A stretch of DNA of 64,000 nucleotides from Nocardioides terrigena (GCF_003047265.1 NZ_PZYY01000002.1:186001-250000); one strand, 5' to 3'; positions 9,769 through 18,680 are shown, numbered from the stretch's first letter. Program-made: numbers and translations. The notes: generated by a model not told the origin, from the letters alone.

Positions 9769-10974
9769 TCAGGGACCGGTCTCCCAGACGCGGACCCAGT
9801 CGACGAACATGTGCTGGGGAAGCCGGCTGTCCTTCATCTTCGGGATCTCGTAGTCCGAGGCCAGGATACTGAGGATGGGGTACTGGTGGTCGGTGGAGAT
9901 GCCGCCGCGGATGCGGTAGGTCTCCTTGCCGTCGATGCGGAAGACGAGCATCCGGGGCGTCCACTCCACCGAGAAGACGTGGAAGTTCTTCGACCACCCG
10001 TCACGCCGGCTCCTGAGGAACGACCTGAACTTCGTCATCCGAGCGCCGGTCTTGACCACCGTGTCGCCCTCGTAGCGGTGGATGAACGTGCCCAGGCCGC
10101 CCAGGGGGTGCTTGTCGCCGAAGTACTCGATGATGTCGATCTCGTGCCCGGGGCCTCCCGGGTACATGCCCCCGAGGGGCTGCATCCAGAAGGCGCCGTG
10201 CTGCCCACGCGAGTGGTGGAACTTGACGCGCGCCGCGGCGACGCCGTACCGGAAGGCGAAGGCGCCCAGGGTGCCGATGTGGCCCTGGAGGCGGTAGGCG
10301 TACCGGCGGCCGGGCTGGCCGCGCACCCCGGCCCGGCACCTGGTGGTCCTGCTGCGGTCCCTGATGACGCTCAGCCGCACGGCACCGTTGCGCACGCGGA
10401 CCGCGCTGGGGTGCCCCTTCGAGCACCGGCGCAGGCTCTGCGGCTCGTAGGTCTGGCCCCGGTGGCTCCACGAGGGGCCAAGGGCGGTGCCCGCGAACTC
10501 GTCGCCCCAGGTCGGCGCCAGCCAGCGTTCCGTGCTGACGGGCTCGCTCACCACTCCGTCGAGCCCGCCGAACCGGAGTGCCTTCACGCGGTACGTCAGC
10601 GGCTGGCCGTCGACGGAGACCGGGGCGGCGAACTGCGCCCGACCGGCCCGGTCCTGCTTCACCCTGTCCACGTACCGCCAGGAGAGGCCGCGCTGGACCT
10701 GGAGGCGGACCGGGCGACCGGCCAAGACCGGCCTGACGGTGGCGGTGACGGCGGCCTTCGCCCAGGCGGCCGGGGCGGCCCGCGGCCCCTGCTGGACCAC
10801 CTGGGGGAGTGCCTGAAGGCGGACCTGCTGCGTGCCGGTGGTGTGGACCGAGGTGGTCGCGGCTGTGCCCACCTCGGCGGTGTCGTCGGCCCCGGCGGGA
10901 CCGGACCACAGGAGGAGGGACGCGGGCAGCAGCGGCACGAGGGTGCGGCAGGCGAGGATGCGGCTGGCAGGCAT
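9769..10974 (-). CDS. Secreted glycoside hydrolase family 16 endo-beta-glucanase-like
   Basis: A 401-aa exported protein with an N-terminal signal peptide (~residues 1-30, ending SGPAGADD). A ~100-residue Ig-like/FN3-like beta region (Arg/Val-rich, VRPVLAGRPVRLQVQRG) precedes the GH16 domain (~150-400). The catalytic motif GHEIDIIEYFGD contains the nucleophile and acid/base glutamates in the E-I-D-x-x-E arrangement. GH16 enzymes cut beta-1,3 or beta-1,3/1,4 glucans, agarose or carrageenan, and the substrate here cannot be read. It lies 101 nt downstream of tatB on the same strand. Its signal peptide lacks a clear twin-arginine, so Sec export is likely. Confidence 0.87.
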   Translation of the reverse strand: MPASRILACRTLVPLLPASLLLWSGPAGADDTAEVGTAATTSVHTTGTQQVRLQALPQVVQQGPRAAPAAWAKAAVTATVRPVLAGRPVRLQVQRGLSWRYVDRVKQDRAGRAQFAAPVSVDGQPLTYRVKALRFGGLDGVVSEPVSTERWLAPTWGDEFAGTALGPSWSHRGQTYEPQSLRRCSKGHPSAVRVRNGAVRLSVIRDRSRTTRCRAGVRGQPGRRYAYRLQGHIGTLGAFAFRYGVAAARVKFHHSRGQHGAFWMQPLGGMYPGGPGHEIDIIEYFGDKHPLGGLGTFIHRYEGDTVVKTGARMTKFRSFLRSRRDGWSKNFHVFSVEWTPRMLVFRIDGKETYRIRGGISTDHQYPILSILASDYEIPKMKDSRLPQHMFVDWVRVWETGP

Positions 10975-11075
10975 GGTCGAGCTCGTTTCGGGTGGCGGTG
11001 TTGATCGTGCGACGCGCCCGAGCTCGTCCTGGTTGTCGGCCCGACAGTTTTCCCGCAGTCCGGTGGCGCCTCGGA

Positions 11076-11396
11076 TCAGGTGGCGTCGACGTCGTACGGC
11101 GGGATCTGGCCCTCGGCGAGCTCCGGCTCCTTCGCCGGCCGGTCGTCCTCGTCCTCCATCGCCTCGATGATGTGCTTGCGCACGATGTTGCGCGGGTCGA
11201 GGTCACGCAGCTCGAGGTCGGAGTACTCCGGGCCGAGCTCGGTGCGCAGCTCGTCGCGGGCCGAGTCGGCCATCGCCCGGGCCTTGCGGAGCATGATGCC
11301 CGCCTGCTTGGCCATCACCGGGAGTCGCTCGGGCCCGAACACCAGCACCGCCACCAGGGCGATGAGTGCCAACTCGGACAGACCGACCCCGAACAT
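11076..11396 (-). CDS. tatB: Sec-independent (Tat) translocase subunit TatB
   Basis: A 106-aa protein with the TatA/B signature: a short N-terminal membrane helix (residues ~4-20), the hinge FGPERLP, an amphipathic helix (KQAGIMLRKARAMADSA) and an acidic tail. The FGVGLSELALIALVAVLV start with Glu at position 8 is the TatB form. TatB with TatC recognises twin-arginine signal peptides of folded proteins. It begins 3 nt after the mrp stop, so both are on one transcript. tatA and tatC are not in the window. Confidence 0.9.
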   Translation of the reverse strand: MFGVGLSELALIALVAVLVFGPERLPVMAKQAGIMLRKARAMADSARDELRTELGPEYSDLELRDLDPRNIVRKHIIEAMEDEDDRPAKEPELAEGQIPPYDVDAT

Positions 11397-11399
11397 GGG

Positions 11400-12545
11400 T
11401 CAGAACTTAGCGGTCGGGGTGAGACCGAGCTGCATGCCGGCCAGTCCGCGACCCCGTCCGGCGAGCCGGTCGGCCACCGAGCGCAGCACCACGGCCGCCG
11501 GGGCGGTGGGGTCGGACTCGACGATCGGCTTGCCGGCGTCCCCGCCCTCGCGCAGCGACGGGTCGAGCGGGATGCGGCCCAGGACCGGTACGTCGTACCC
11601 GAAGCGCTGCGAGAGCGTCTCGGCGACGCGGTCACCGCCGCCGCTGCCGAAGACCTCCATGGTGGAGCCGTCGGGCAGGGTCAGGAAGCTCATGTTCTCC
11701 ACGACGCCGATGACGCGCTGGTGCATCATCGAGGCCATCGTGCCGGCCCGCTCGGCCACCTCGGCCGCGGCCTCCTGCGGCGTGGTGACGACGACGACCT
11801 CCGCGCTCGGCAGGTGCTGGCCCAGCGAGATCGCGATGTCGCCGGTGCCGGGCGGCAGGTCGAGGAGCAGGGCGTCGAGGTCGCCCCAGTAGACGTCGGC
11901 GAGCATCTGCACGAGGGCCCGGTCGAGCATCGGGCCGCGCCAGGCGACGACCTGGTCGCGGCGCGGCTTGAGCATCCCGATCGAGATGACCGAGACGCCC
12001 GAGGGGGTCGGGACGGGCATGATCAGGTCGTCGACCTGGGTGGGGCGCGCGTCGGCGATGCCGAGCATGGCGGGCACCGAGTGGCCGTAGATGTCGGCGT
12101 CGACGACCCCGACCTTGAGCCCCTGTGCGGCCAGCGCCAGCGCGAGGTTGACGGTCACCGACGACTTGCCGACTCCGCCCTTGCCGCTGGCGATGGCGTA
12201 GACCTTGGTGAGCGACCCGGGCTGGGCGAAGGGGATCTCGCGCTGGGCCTTGCCGCCGTTGAGGACCTCCTTGAGGCTCGCCCGCTGCTCGGGGGTCATC
12301 ACGCCGAGGGTGAGGTCCACCGAGGTGACCCCGGCGACCGAGGTGACGGCGGCGGTGACGTCGCGGTTGATGGTGTCCTTGAGCGGGCACCCGGAGACCG
12401 TCAGCAGCACGTGGACGGCGACGGAGCCGTCCTCGGCGACCTCCACCGAGTCGACCATCCCGAGCTCGGTGATGGGGCGCTTGATCTCGGGGTCGTTCAC
12501 GGTCGCGAGTGCGTCCATGACCTGTTGCTGCGTGGGAGTGCTCAT
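11400..12545 (-). CDS. mrp: Mrp/NBP35-family P-loop ATPase (iron-sulfur carrier family) with DUF59 domain
   Basis: A 381-aa protein. Residues ~5-90 form the MIP18/DUF59 domain with the SGCPLKDTI motif. Residues ~112-370 form the Mrp ATPase, with the deviant Walker A motif SGKGGVGKSS (120-129) and LLLDLPPGTGD. The family loads or carries Fe-S clusters. The CxxC pair that holds the bridging cluster in E. coli Mrp is absent: after ENMSF comes LTLPDGSTMEVFG with no cysteine, which I believe is normal for actinobacterial members. A TAGACT box 8 nt before the ATG may give an extra leaderless start inside the operon. Confidence 0.92.
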   Translation of the reverse strand: MSTPTQQQVMDALATVNDPEIKRPITELGMVDSVEVAEDGSVAVHVLLTVSGCPLKDTINRDVTAAVTSVAGVTSVDLTLGVMTPEQRASLKEVLNGGKAQREIPFAQPGSLTKVYAIASGKGGVGKSSVTVNLALALAAQGLKVGVVDADIYGHSVPAMLGIADARPTQVDDLIMPVPTPSGVSVISIGMLKPRRDQVVAWRGPMLDRALVQMLADVYWGDLDALLLDLPPGTGDIAISLGQHLPSAEVVVVTTPQEAAAEVAERAGTMASMMHQRVIGVVENMSFLTLPDGSTMEVFGSGGGDRVAETLSQRFGYDVPVLGRIPLDPSLREGGDAGKPIVESDPTAPAAVVLRSVADRLAGRGRGLAGMQLGLTPTAKF

Positions 12546-12556
12546 GATCGATGAGT

Positions 12557-13081
12557 CTACGAGCCGCCTGTCTCCTCCGACGGCTCGGGCTCGGGCCTGG
12601 TCAGCTCCTCGATGTCGCTCATCAGGCCGCGCAGCTCGGAGCGGAGGAAGTCACGGGTGGCCACCTCGCCCACCGACATCCGCAGCGAGGCCACCTCGCG
12701 GGCCAGGAACTCCATGTCCGCGTGGGCGCGGGCGTTGGCCTGGCGGTCCTGCTCGGCGACCACCTTGTCGCGCATCTCCTGCCGGTTCTGCGCGAGCAGG
12801 ATCAGCGGAGCGGCGTACGACGCCTGGAGGCTGAGCATGAGCGTCAGGAAGATGAAGGGGAACGGGTCGAACTTCAGGTCCGCCGGCGCCAGCGCGTTCC
12901 ACGTGACCCAGATGATCACGAAAAGCGTCATGTAGATGAGGAACTTGGCGGTCCCCATGAAGCGGGCGAACTGCTCGGCGAAGACCCCGAAGGCGTCGGA
13001 GTCGTAGCTGGGCCGCCGGACGAGGTGTCGACGGGCCTCGCGGGGGGTGTCGAGGCGGGTGCGGGCGCGGGAGTCGCTCAT
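12557..13081 (-). CDS. DUF1003 membrane protein
   Basis: A 174-aa protein with two membrane helices at ~residues 48-65 (FLIYMTLFVIIWVTWNAL) and ~75-95 (FIFLTLMLSLQASYAAPLIL). A cytoplasmic C-terminal helical region follows with QNRQEMRDKVVAEQDRQAN, typical of DUF1003. The function is unknown. It overlaps the upstream MgtE-N/CBS gene by 4 bp. Since that protein has no membrane part of its own, the two may form one complex. It sits 11 nt upstream of mrp. Confidence 0.88.
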   Translation of the reverse strand: MSDSRARTRLDTPREARRHLVRRPSYDSDAFGVFAEQFARFMGTAKFLIYMTLFVIIWVTWNALAPADLKFDPFPFIFLTLMLSLQASYAAPLILLAQNRQEMRDKVVAEQDRQANARAHADMEFLAREVASLRMSVGEVATRDFLRSELRGLMSDIEELTRPEPEPSEETGGS

Positions 13082-14370
13082 CGGCCACCGGTCCTCGGGG
13101 TCCGGAGGGGCCGGTCGCTGATCGGGCCGGGTCGCACCGTCTTGTCGCGCCAGTTGTCGGGGAGCATGTGGTCGAGGAGGTCGTCCACCGTGACGGCGCC
13201 CAGCAGCCGACCCTCGTCGTCGACGACGGGCGCGGCCACGAGGTTGTACGTCGCGAGGTGGGCGGCGACCTCCTCGATGCGGGCGTCGGGACGCAACGGG
13301 TCCAGGGCCTCGTCGAGGGCGGCGGCCACCAGGGTCGACGGCGGCTCGCGGAGCAGCCGCTGGATGTGGGCGGCGCCGAGCAGCTTGCCGGTGGGCGTCT
13401 CGAGCGGCTGGCGGCAGACGTAGACGAGCGCGGCGAGCGCGGGCGTGAGCTCGGGGTCGCGGACGTGCGCCAGGGCCTCGGCGATGGTCGCGTCGGGGGA
13501 GAGGATGACCGGCTCGGGCGTCATCATGGCGCCGGCGGTGTCCTCGACGTACGACATGAGGCGCCGCACGTCCTCGGCCTCGTCGGGCTCCATCAGACCC
13601 AGCAGGGTCGCCGCGGTCTCGGGGTTGAGGTCGGCGATCAGGTCCGCGGCGTCGTCGGCCGACATCTCCTCGAGGATGTCCGCCGCCCGCTCGGAGTCGA
13701 GGTGCTCCAGGATCTCGACCTGGTCCTCGTCGGGCAGCTCCTCGAGGACGTCGGCGAGGCGCTCGTCGTCGAGCGCGGCCACGACGGCGCTACGCCGCTC
13801 GGGCGGGAGGTCGTGGATCACGTTGGCCGCGTCGGCGGGCTTCATCTCGTTGAGCGCGGCGATGAGGTGGGTGGCGCCCTGGGCGTCCTGCCGCCGGGTG
13901 AGCCCGGTGACGTCACGCCACTCCACGGTGTGGGTCTGGCCGCGGCGCCGGAACCCCTTGGACGGCTCCTGGATCGCCACCCTCGACAGCACCCAGTCGC
14001 GGTTGCGGGCCTGCTCCATCGCGACGTCGTAGACGGTGCCGGTGACGCCTGTCGAGGTGATGGTGACCTGGCGGTCCAGCATCTGGCCCATCACCAGCGT
14101 CTCGGTGGAGCGCTGCTCGAAGCGGCGCATGTTGAGCAGTCCGGTCGTGTGGACCTGTCCGGAGTCGATGTTGGTGACCCGGGTCATCGGCACGAAGATC
14201 CGCTTGCGGCCGAAGACCTCCGCGACCATGCCGAGGACGCGGGGCTGCGTGCTGTCGGTGCGCAGGGCCACGACGATGTCGCGCACCTTCGCCACCTGGT
14301 CGCCCAGCGGGTCGAAGACCGGCAGCCCGACGAGGCGGGCGAGGAAGACCCGGTTCGGTGTGGTGCTCAT
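13078..14370 (-). CDS. PRC-barrel/MgtE-N/CBS protein lacking the transporter membrane domain
   Basis: A 430-aa soluble protein usually labelled a magnesium transporter. Residues ~5-75 look like a PRC-barrel, and a second beta segment lies at ~75-145. The MgtE N-domain superhelix (~155-260) shows repeats such as LEELPDEDQVEILEHLDSER and MSADDAADLI. A CBS pair (~265-400) includes DDEGRLLGAVTVDDLLDHML. It ends after a short basic tail with no hydrophobic helices, so it lacks the channel domain of true MgtE. A GAGGAGG site precedes the ATG. It starts the operon with DUF1003, mrp and tatB. Confidence 0.9.
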   Translation of the reverse strand: MSTTPNRVFLARLVGLPVFDPLGDQVAKVRDIVVALRTDSTQPRVLGMVAEVFGRKRIFVPMTRVTNIDSGQVHTTGLLNMRRFEQRSTETLVMGQMLDRQVTITSTGVTGTVYDVAMEQARNRDWVLSRVAIQEPSKGFRRRGQTHTVEWRDVTGLTRRQDAQGATHLIAALNEMKPADAANVIHDLPPERRSAVVAALDDERLADVLEELPDEDQVEILEHLDSERAADILEEMSADDAADLIADLNPETAATLLGLMEPDEAEDVRRLMSYVEDTAGAMMTPEPVILSPDATIAEALAHVRDPELTPALAALVYVCRQPLETPTGKLLGAAHIQRLLREPPSTLVAAALDEALDPLRPDARIEEVAAHLATYNLVAAPVVDDEGRLLGAVTVDDLLDHMLPDNWRDKTVRPGPISDRPLRTPRTGGR

Positions 14371-14465
14371 CGCTCCTCCTCGGTCGTTCGTGTCCGGCAG
14401 CGAAGGCTACTCGCTCCGACCCGCGCGAGGGCCGACGGTGATGTGGTGGCCGTCGGCATGTCACT

Positions 14466-14471
14466 TACAGT
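14466..14471 (+). promoter_or_regulatory. TACAGT -10 box 7 nt before the lipoprotein start
   Basis: TACAGT ends 7 nt before ATG 14479, the spacing expected for a leaderless mRNA. GGAG within the gap could alternatively serve as a weak ribosome-binding site for a longer transcript. Confidence 0.45.
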
Positions 14472-14478
14472 GGAGCGC

Positions 14479-14934
14479 ATGGTCGCCATCTGGAAGAGCT
14501 CAGCCCGCTCGGGCGCGCTGCTCTGCGCCGTGGTGCTCGGATCCTCGGTGCTCGGCGCCTGTGGCTCCGAGTCGGGTGCGGACCAGGCCTCCGAGTCCAC
14601 GAGTGCCGAGTCCAGCACCACCGAGTCGCCCACCGAGACGCCCACCGAGACGCCCTCGGAGACGACACCGGCCGAGCCCGCCACCGACCCGGCCAACGGC
14701 CTCCCGGTGTGCGCGGACGTCTGGGTCGACGGGCTCGACCTCCCGACGGACTACACCGCCTGTTCGGATGGCGGCACCGCCGTCAAGCCCGAGAAGAAGA
14801 TGTGTGGCTTCGGCAGCCCGATGATCATCCACGCCGACCGCTACTACGCGCTGCGTGGCAACCGGGTCAACGACGTCGGCGACACCGCCACCAGCGAGCA
14901 GTTCCAGTCCGCGCTGGCGGCCTGCCAGGCCTGA
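14479..14934 (+). CDS. Small secreted lipoprotein, function unknown
   Basis: A 151-aa protein with a type II signal peptide: basic MVAIWKSSARS, a hydrophobic core, then the lipobox LGAC (Cys at ~30). The mature protein begins with a Thr/Pro/Glu/Ser linker (repeats of TETP) of about 45 residues. A small domain follows with four cysteines (VCADVW, YTACSDG, KKMCGFG, ALAACQA) that may form two disulfides. I do not recognise the domain. The linker would span the cell wall. It is divergent from the MgtE-N gene and precedes two other exported proteins. Confidence 0.75.
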   Translation: MVAIWKSSARSGALLCAVVLGSSVLGACGSESGADQASESTSAESSTTESPTETPTETPSETTPAEPATDPANGLPVCADVWVDGLDLPTDYTACSDGGTAVKPEKKMCGFGSPMIIHADRYYALRGNRVNDVGDTATSEQFQSALAACQA

Positions 14935-15069
14935 CCCAGGTCGCCCGGTTGCACGGCCGCCGCCAGCGGCCCGACCCGACCGAGCCGCCCCGGACGACGT
15001 CCGCGTCGCCGACCACGACACAGCCCGGACCCGACATGCAGGGCCACGACACTCAGGGGAACCACCACG

Positions 15070-16488
15070 ATGAAGTCCAACCGCCCGATCACGGCCGCGG
15101 TCGCCGCGCTGGCGCTGCTCGCGCCGCTCACGTTCCTGACGACCCAGGCCAGCGCCGGGGAGCCCCTGGCCGCCGCCGCGCCCACCACGACGCCCACGCC
15201 GACCCCGGCGCCGACGGCCACCCCCACGCCGACCCCGGCGCCGACCGAGACCCCCACCGAGGACCCGACGCAGGACGCCACGAGCAAGTGGCACCCGCGC
15301 CCCGGCGTGCGCTTCAACGAGCCGCGTGACCCCGAGCAGTCGCACAAGATCAACCGCTACATCCGTCAAGCCATCGCCAACACGCCCAAGGGCCAGTCGA
15401 TGAAGCTCGTCACCTGGAACTTCAGCAACCAGCTCTTCGTCAACGACATCATCGCCGCCCACAAGCGCGGGGTGAGCGTCCGCCTGGTCATGGCCAACGG
15501 GCTCGCCGAGGACCAGAGCCGCTCCAACGGCTACTTCTGGCAGGTCCAGCGGGCACTGCAGAAGGGCAACAAGAAGCGTCCCGGCTACCTCAAGAGCTGG
15601 GCGCGCACGTGCAAGAACTCCTGCCGCGGCAAGGAGGGCATCCAGCACGGCAAGTGGTTCATGTTCAGCCGCACCGGCGGTCGCAACATGGTCGTGATGT
15701 CCACGTCGGCCAACCTCACCGACGCCGCGGCGTACAACCAGTGGAACGACCTGCTCACGGTCCAGGGCCGCGAGGGCACCTACGCCGCCTACGAGGCCGT
15801 CTTCAAGCAGATGTCGCGCGACCGGCAGGTCAAGCCGGCGTTCAAGACGTTCGACGACAAGAACTACGACGGCTGGTTCTTCCCGCAGATGGGCAAGCTG
15901 CGCAACCACAACGTCATCCGGCTGCTCAAGAAGGTCAAGTGCACGGGCGCCCGCGGGGACGCCGGCAAGAACGGCAAGACGGTCATCCGCGTCTCCCAGG
16001 CGGTCTTCAACGGCCGTCCCGGGTCGGCCATCGCCGGCAAGCTCCGGGGCCTGAAGAAGGACGGCTGCAAGATCAAGCTCGTCTACGGCGTGCTCAACAA
16101 CAACTCGCGCAAGCTCCTCGACAACATCCCGCGCCGGACGATCCTCGAGGACACCAACGGTGATGGCTTCGTGGACCGCTACATCCACATGAAGGCGCTG
16201 ACCATCTCGGGCGTCTACGGCCGCAACAAGTCCGCGCACGTCGTCTACCAGGGCAGCGCCAACTTCTCCGGCATGGCGACGCTCTCCGACGAGCAGGGCT
16301 TCATCATCAACAGCAAGACGCTGGAGAAGTCCTACTCGAAGTTCATCAACCAGCTGTTCAAGAACCCGCCGCCGCAGGGCCAGGACCTCATCAAGGAGAT
16401 CATCCTGCGCCAGTCGGCCGGCTACGACCCGTTCGCGCAGGTCCGCGAGGAGATGGGCATGGGCGCCATGCAGCCCGCGCTCGACTGA
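15070..16488 (+). CDS. Secreted phospholipase-D-like protein
   Basis: A 472-aa protein with a signal peptide (residues 1-~29, ending TQASA) and a Pro/Thr linker. Two PLD-type halves follow. The first holds HGKWFMFS and STSANLTD (~residues 194-221), the second HMKALTIS and QGSANFSG (~375-402). These are the two H-x-K elements of the HKD family. The Asp normally five residues after the Lys is Ser in both halves, so catalysis may be altered. It may act on phospholipids or nucleic acids outside the cell. A strong hairpin terminator follows. Confidence 0.85.
   Translation: MKSNRPITAAVAALALLAPLTFLTTQASAGEPLAAAAPTTTPTPTPAPTATPTPTPAPTETPTEDPTQDATSKWHPRPGVRFNEPRDPEQSHKINRYIRQAIANTPKGQSMKLVTWNFSNQLFVNDIIAAHKRGVSVRLVMANGLAEDQSRSNGYFWQVQRALQKGNKKRPGYLKSWARTCKNSCRGKEGIQHGKWFMFSRTGGRNMVVMSTSANLTDAAAYNQWNDLLTVQGREGTYAAYEAVFKQMSRDRQVKPAFKTFDDKNYDGWFFPQMGKLRNHNVIRLLKKVKCTGARGDAGKNGKTVIRVSQAVFNGRPGSAIAGKLRGLKKDGCKIKLVYGVLNNNSRKLLDNIPRRTILEDTNGDGFVDRYIHMKALTISGVYGRNKSAHVVYQGSANFSGMATLSDEQGFIINSKTLEKSYSKFINQLFKNPPPQGQDLIKEIILRQSAGYDPFAQVREEMGMGAMQPALD
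15193..15245 (+). repeat. 30-bp tandem repeat encoding a Pro/Thr linker
   Basis: The 23-nt core (CCCACGCCGACCCCGGCGCC plus GAC) at 15193-15215 recurs at 15223-15245 with a 30-bp period, encoding two copies of PTPTPAPT. It sits just after the signal peptide of the PLD-like protein, so linker length could vary between strains by slippage. Confidence 0.8.
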
Positions 16489-16527
16489 CCTCGACGACCA
16501 CGAGAACGACCACGACGTCGACGCCGA

Positions 16528-16560
16528 CCGGCGGCCCCGGGACAACCCCGGGGCCGCCGG
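16528..16560 (+). terminator. Terminator after the PLD-like gene
   Basis: The arms CCGGCGGCCCCGGG (16528-16541) and CCCGGGGCCGCCGG (16547-16560) form a perfect 14-bp stem with a 5-nt loop. TTGCGTCTCT follows, a weak T-rich tail. Confidence 0.82.
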
Positions 16561-16704
16561 TTGCGTCTCTCCTGGGGGCACCGCGACGCGGCGTGGGGTC
16601 CCGTACGGCGGTCGAGGTCTGGCCCACTGTGGTGGTTGTGACTTACCGTGACTGATGTTGCTCGTGATGTCCGCTCTGCTGCACTGCCTACCCCGGAGGT
16701 TGCC

Positions 16705-18669
16705 ATGAAGGCGTACGCCGCCCTCATCGCCCTGGTCCTGAGCCTGTTGTCCCCGGTCGCACTGGCCGCCCCCGCGGGCGCCGGCACCACCGCGACCGGG
16801 GTCGGGGTGAAGGCCGCCTCGGCCGGTGCCCTGCCCGCCGCCGCGCGGCGCAAGGCAGGCATGGAGGCCGTGTCCGGCGGGGGAGAGCACTCCTGCCGAC
16901 TGCCCGGCGACGGCTCGCTGCTGTGCTGGGGACGCAACTCCTACGGCCAGCTCGGCGACGGGAGGAAGGGCACCCAGACCCCGACTCCGCAGCGGGTGAC
17001 CAAGGGCAACCCGTGGCGACGCGTCTCCGCCGGCGGTGGCACCACCTGCGGCATCAAGAAGAACGAGCGGCTCTTCTGCTGGGGCGTCAACCACCGCGGC
17101 CAGCTCGGCGACGGCACCACCAAGCAGCGCCTGCGGCCCGTCGTGGTCGCCAAGAACAAGAAGTGGACCTCGGTCAACGCCAGCTGGTTCAACACCTGCG
17201 GCATCACCCGGCAGACGAAGCTCTACTGCTGGGGCGACAACGCCGCCGGGCAGATCGGCGACGGCGGCAAGGCCAAGGTCCGCACCAAGCCGACCCTGGT
17301 CAAGAAGGGCAAGAACTGGACGTCGGTCTCGGTCGGCAGCCGATTCGTCTGCGCGACCAAGAAGAACGGCGCACTGTTCTGCTGGGGCGGCAACCTCTTC
17401 GGCCAGCTCGGCCACGGCAGCTACGCCGGCAAGGCCAAGCCCGCCCGCGTGGGCACCGGCAGCAGCTGGGCCGAGGTCTCCACCTCCTGGACCCATACCT
17501 GCGCCCGCAACACCAGCGGCGGGGTCTTCTGCTGGGGCCGCAACACCTTCGGGCAGGTCGGTGACGGCTCCGTGACCACCACGCCCACCCCGCGCCAGGT
17601 CGTGGGCAACCTCAAGGCCGTCGACATCACCACCACCGAGGGCGCCTCCTGCGCGATCGACACCAACGCCCGGGTGCAGTGCTGGGGCAACAACGCCTAC
17701 GGCGTGATCGGTGACGGCAGCAAGCCGTTCTCCACCTCGCCCGAGGCGGGCCCGGCCGACATGCGCGAGATCGAGGGCGGCTGGCGCCACGTCTGTGGCG
17801 TCACGACCTCCGGGTCGACGTCCTGCTGGGGCCAGAACGACCGCGCCCAGCTCGGCAACGGCACGCTGACCAGCAGCCCGGCGCCCACCGAGGTCGAGCC
17901 GCTGCCGCCGGCGGACCCGGCCGGGGTCACCGACTTCCGGATCGCCACCGTCAACGCGCTCGGCAACGGTCACACCCGCCCCTACGCCCACGACGACGCG
18001 TTCGGCCCGGCGACCACCCGGATGAGCTGGATGGCCGACCAGCTCGACAACTCGGCGATCGACATCATGGGCCTGCAGGAGACCAACGCCGACCAGGTCT
18101 GGCACCTGCTCAAGGCCGCTCGCGGCACGTGGGACGTCTACCCCCGGCCCGAGGCCGGCGACGACGCGGCCGAGGCCGCCCTCGCCTGGCGCACCAGCGT
18201 CTGGGAGCTCGTGGAGGCGACCACGATGATGAACCAGTTCATCAGCAAGGAGCTGCCGCGCCCGATCGTCAAGCTGCGCCACAAGGTGACGGGCAAGGAG
18301 ATCTACGTCATCAACGTGCACAACGCGCCGTGGGACTACCAGTTCAAGCGCAACAAGGCGACCAACGTGCAGATCGCCAAGATCAACGAGCTGCGCGCGA
18401 CCGGCACGCCGGTCTTCTACGTCGGTGACATGAACGAGAAGCGCGAGATCCTCTGCAAGGTGCTCGGCAAGACCGACCTGGTCAGCCCGTTCGGTGGTGC
18501 GTACGACGACGCCACCGGCAAGTGCACCAACCCGCGCAGCCGCATGCGGGTGGACTGGATCTTCGGCTCGCCCGAGGCGACGTACTCCAACTTCGAGTAC
18601 ACCCGTCCGCCGCTGCTGAGCCTGGTCACCGACCACAACATGGCGCTGGTCGACGTACGCCTCCCCTGA
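16705..18669 (+). CDS. Secreted RCC1-type propeller fused to an endonuclease/exonuclease/phosphatase domain
   Basis: A 654-aa protein with a signal peptide (MKAYAALIALVLSLLSPVALA). Seven RCC1-type repeats follow (~residues 50-390), each ending in CWGxNxxGQLGDG or a close variant. Nearly every repeat has one Cys before and one in the CWG motif, which suggests a disulfide per blade. Residues ~408-654 form an EEP (DNase I/inositol phosphatase) domain with GLQETNAD, NVHNAPWD, GDMNEK, VDWIFG and the terminal TDHNMALVDV, so the catalytic residues appear intact. The start is set by GGAGG 6 nt before ATG. The substrate is unknown. Confidence 0.87.
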   Translation: MKAYAALIALVLSLLSPVALAAPAGAGTTATGVGVKAASAGALPAAARRKAGMEAVSGGGEHSCRLPGDGSLLCWGRNSYGQLGDGRKGTQTPTPQRVTKGNPWRRVSAGGGTTCGIKKNERLFCWGVNHRGQLGDGTTKQRLRPVVVAKNKKWTSVNASWFNTCGITRQTKLYCWGDNAAGQIGDGGKAKVRTKPTLVKKGKNWTSVSVGSRFVCATKKNGALFCWGGNLFGQLGHGSYAGKAKPARVGTGSSWAEVSTSWTHTCARNTSGGVFCWGRNTFGQVGDGSVTTTPTPRQVVGNLKAVDITTTEGASCAIDTNARVQCWGNNAYGVIGDGSKPFSTSPEAGPADMREIEGGWRHVCGVTTSGSTSCWGQNDRAQLGNGTLTSSPAPTEVEPLPPADPAGVTDFRIATVNALGNGHTRPYAHDDAFGPATTRMSWMADQLDNSAIDIMGLQETNADQVWHLLKAARGTWDVYPRPEAGDDAAEAALAWRTSVWELVEATTMMNQFISKELPRPIVKLRHKVTGKEIYVINVHNAPWDYQFKRNKATNVQIAKINELRATGTPVFYVGDMNEKREILCKVLGKTDLVSPFGGAYDDATGKCTNPRSRMRVDWIFGSPEATYSNFEYTRPPLLSLVTDHNMALVDVRLP

Positions 18670-18680
18670 CCGGACGGAGG

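Noticed and set aside
13078..14370. Full-length magnesium transporter MgtE
   Set aside because: The protein ends after the CBS pair with no membrane helices, so the transporter name is not supported.
14500..18636. A 1378-codon minus-strand open frame across the exported-protein genes
   Set aside because: It spans three well-supported plus-strand genes and their terminators, and shows only repetitive Arg/Gly/Val composition.
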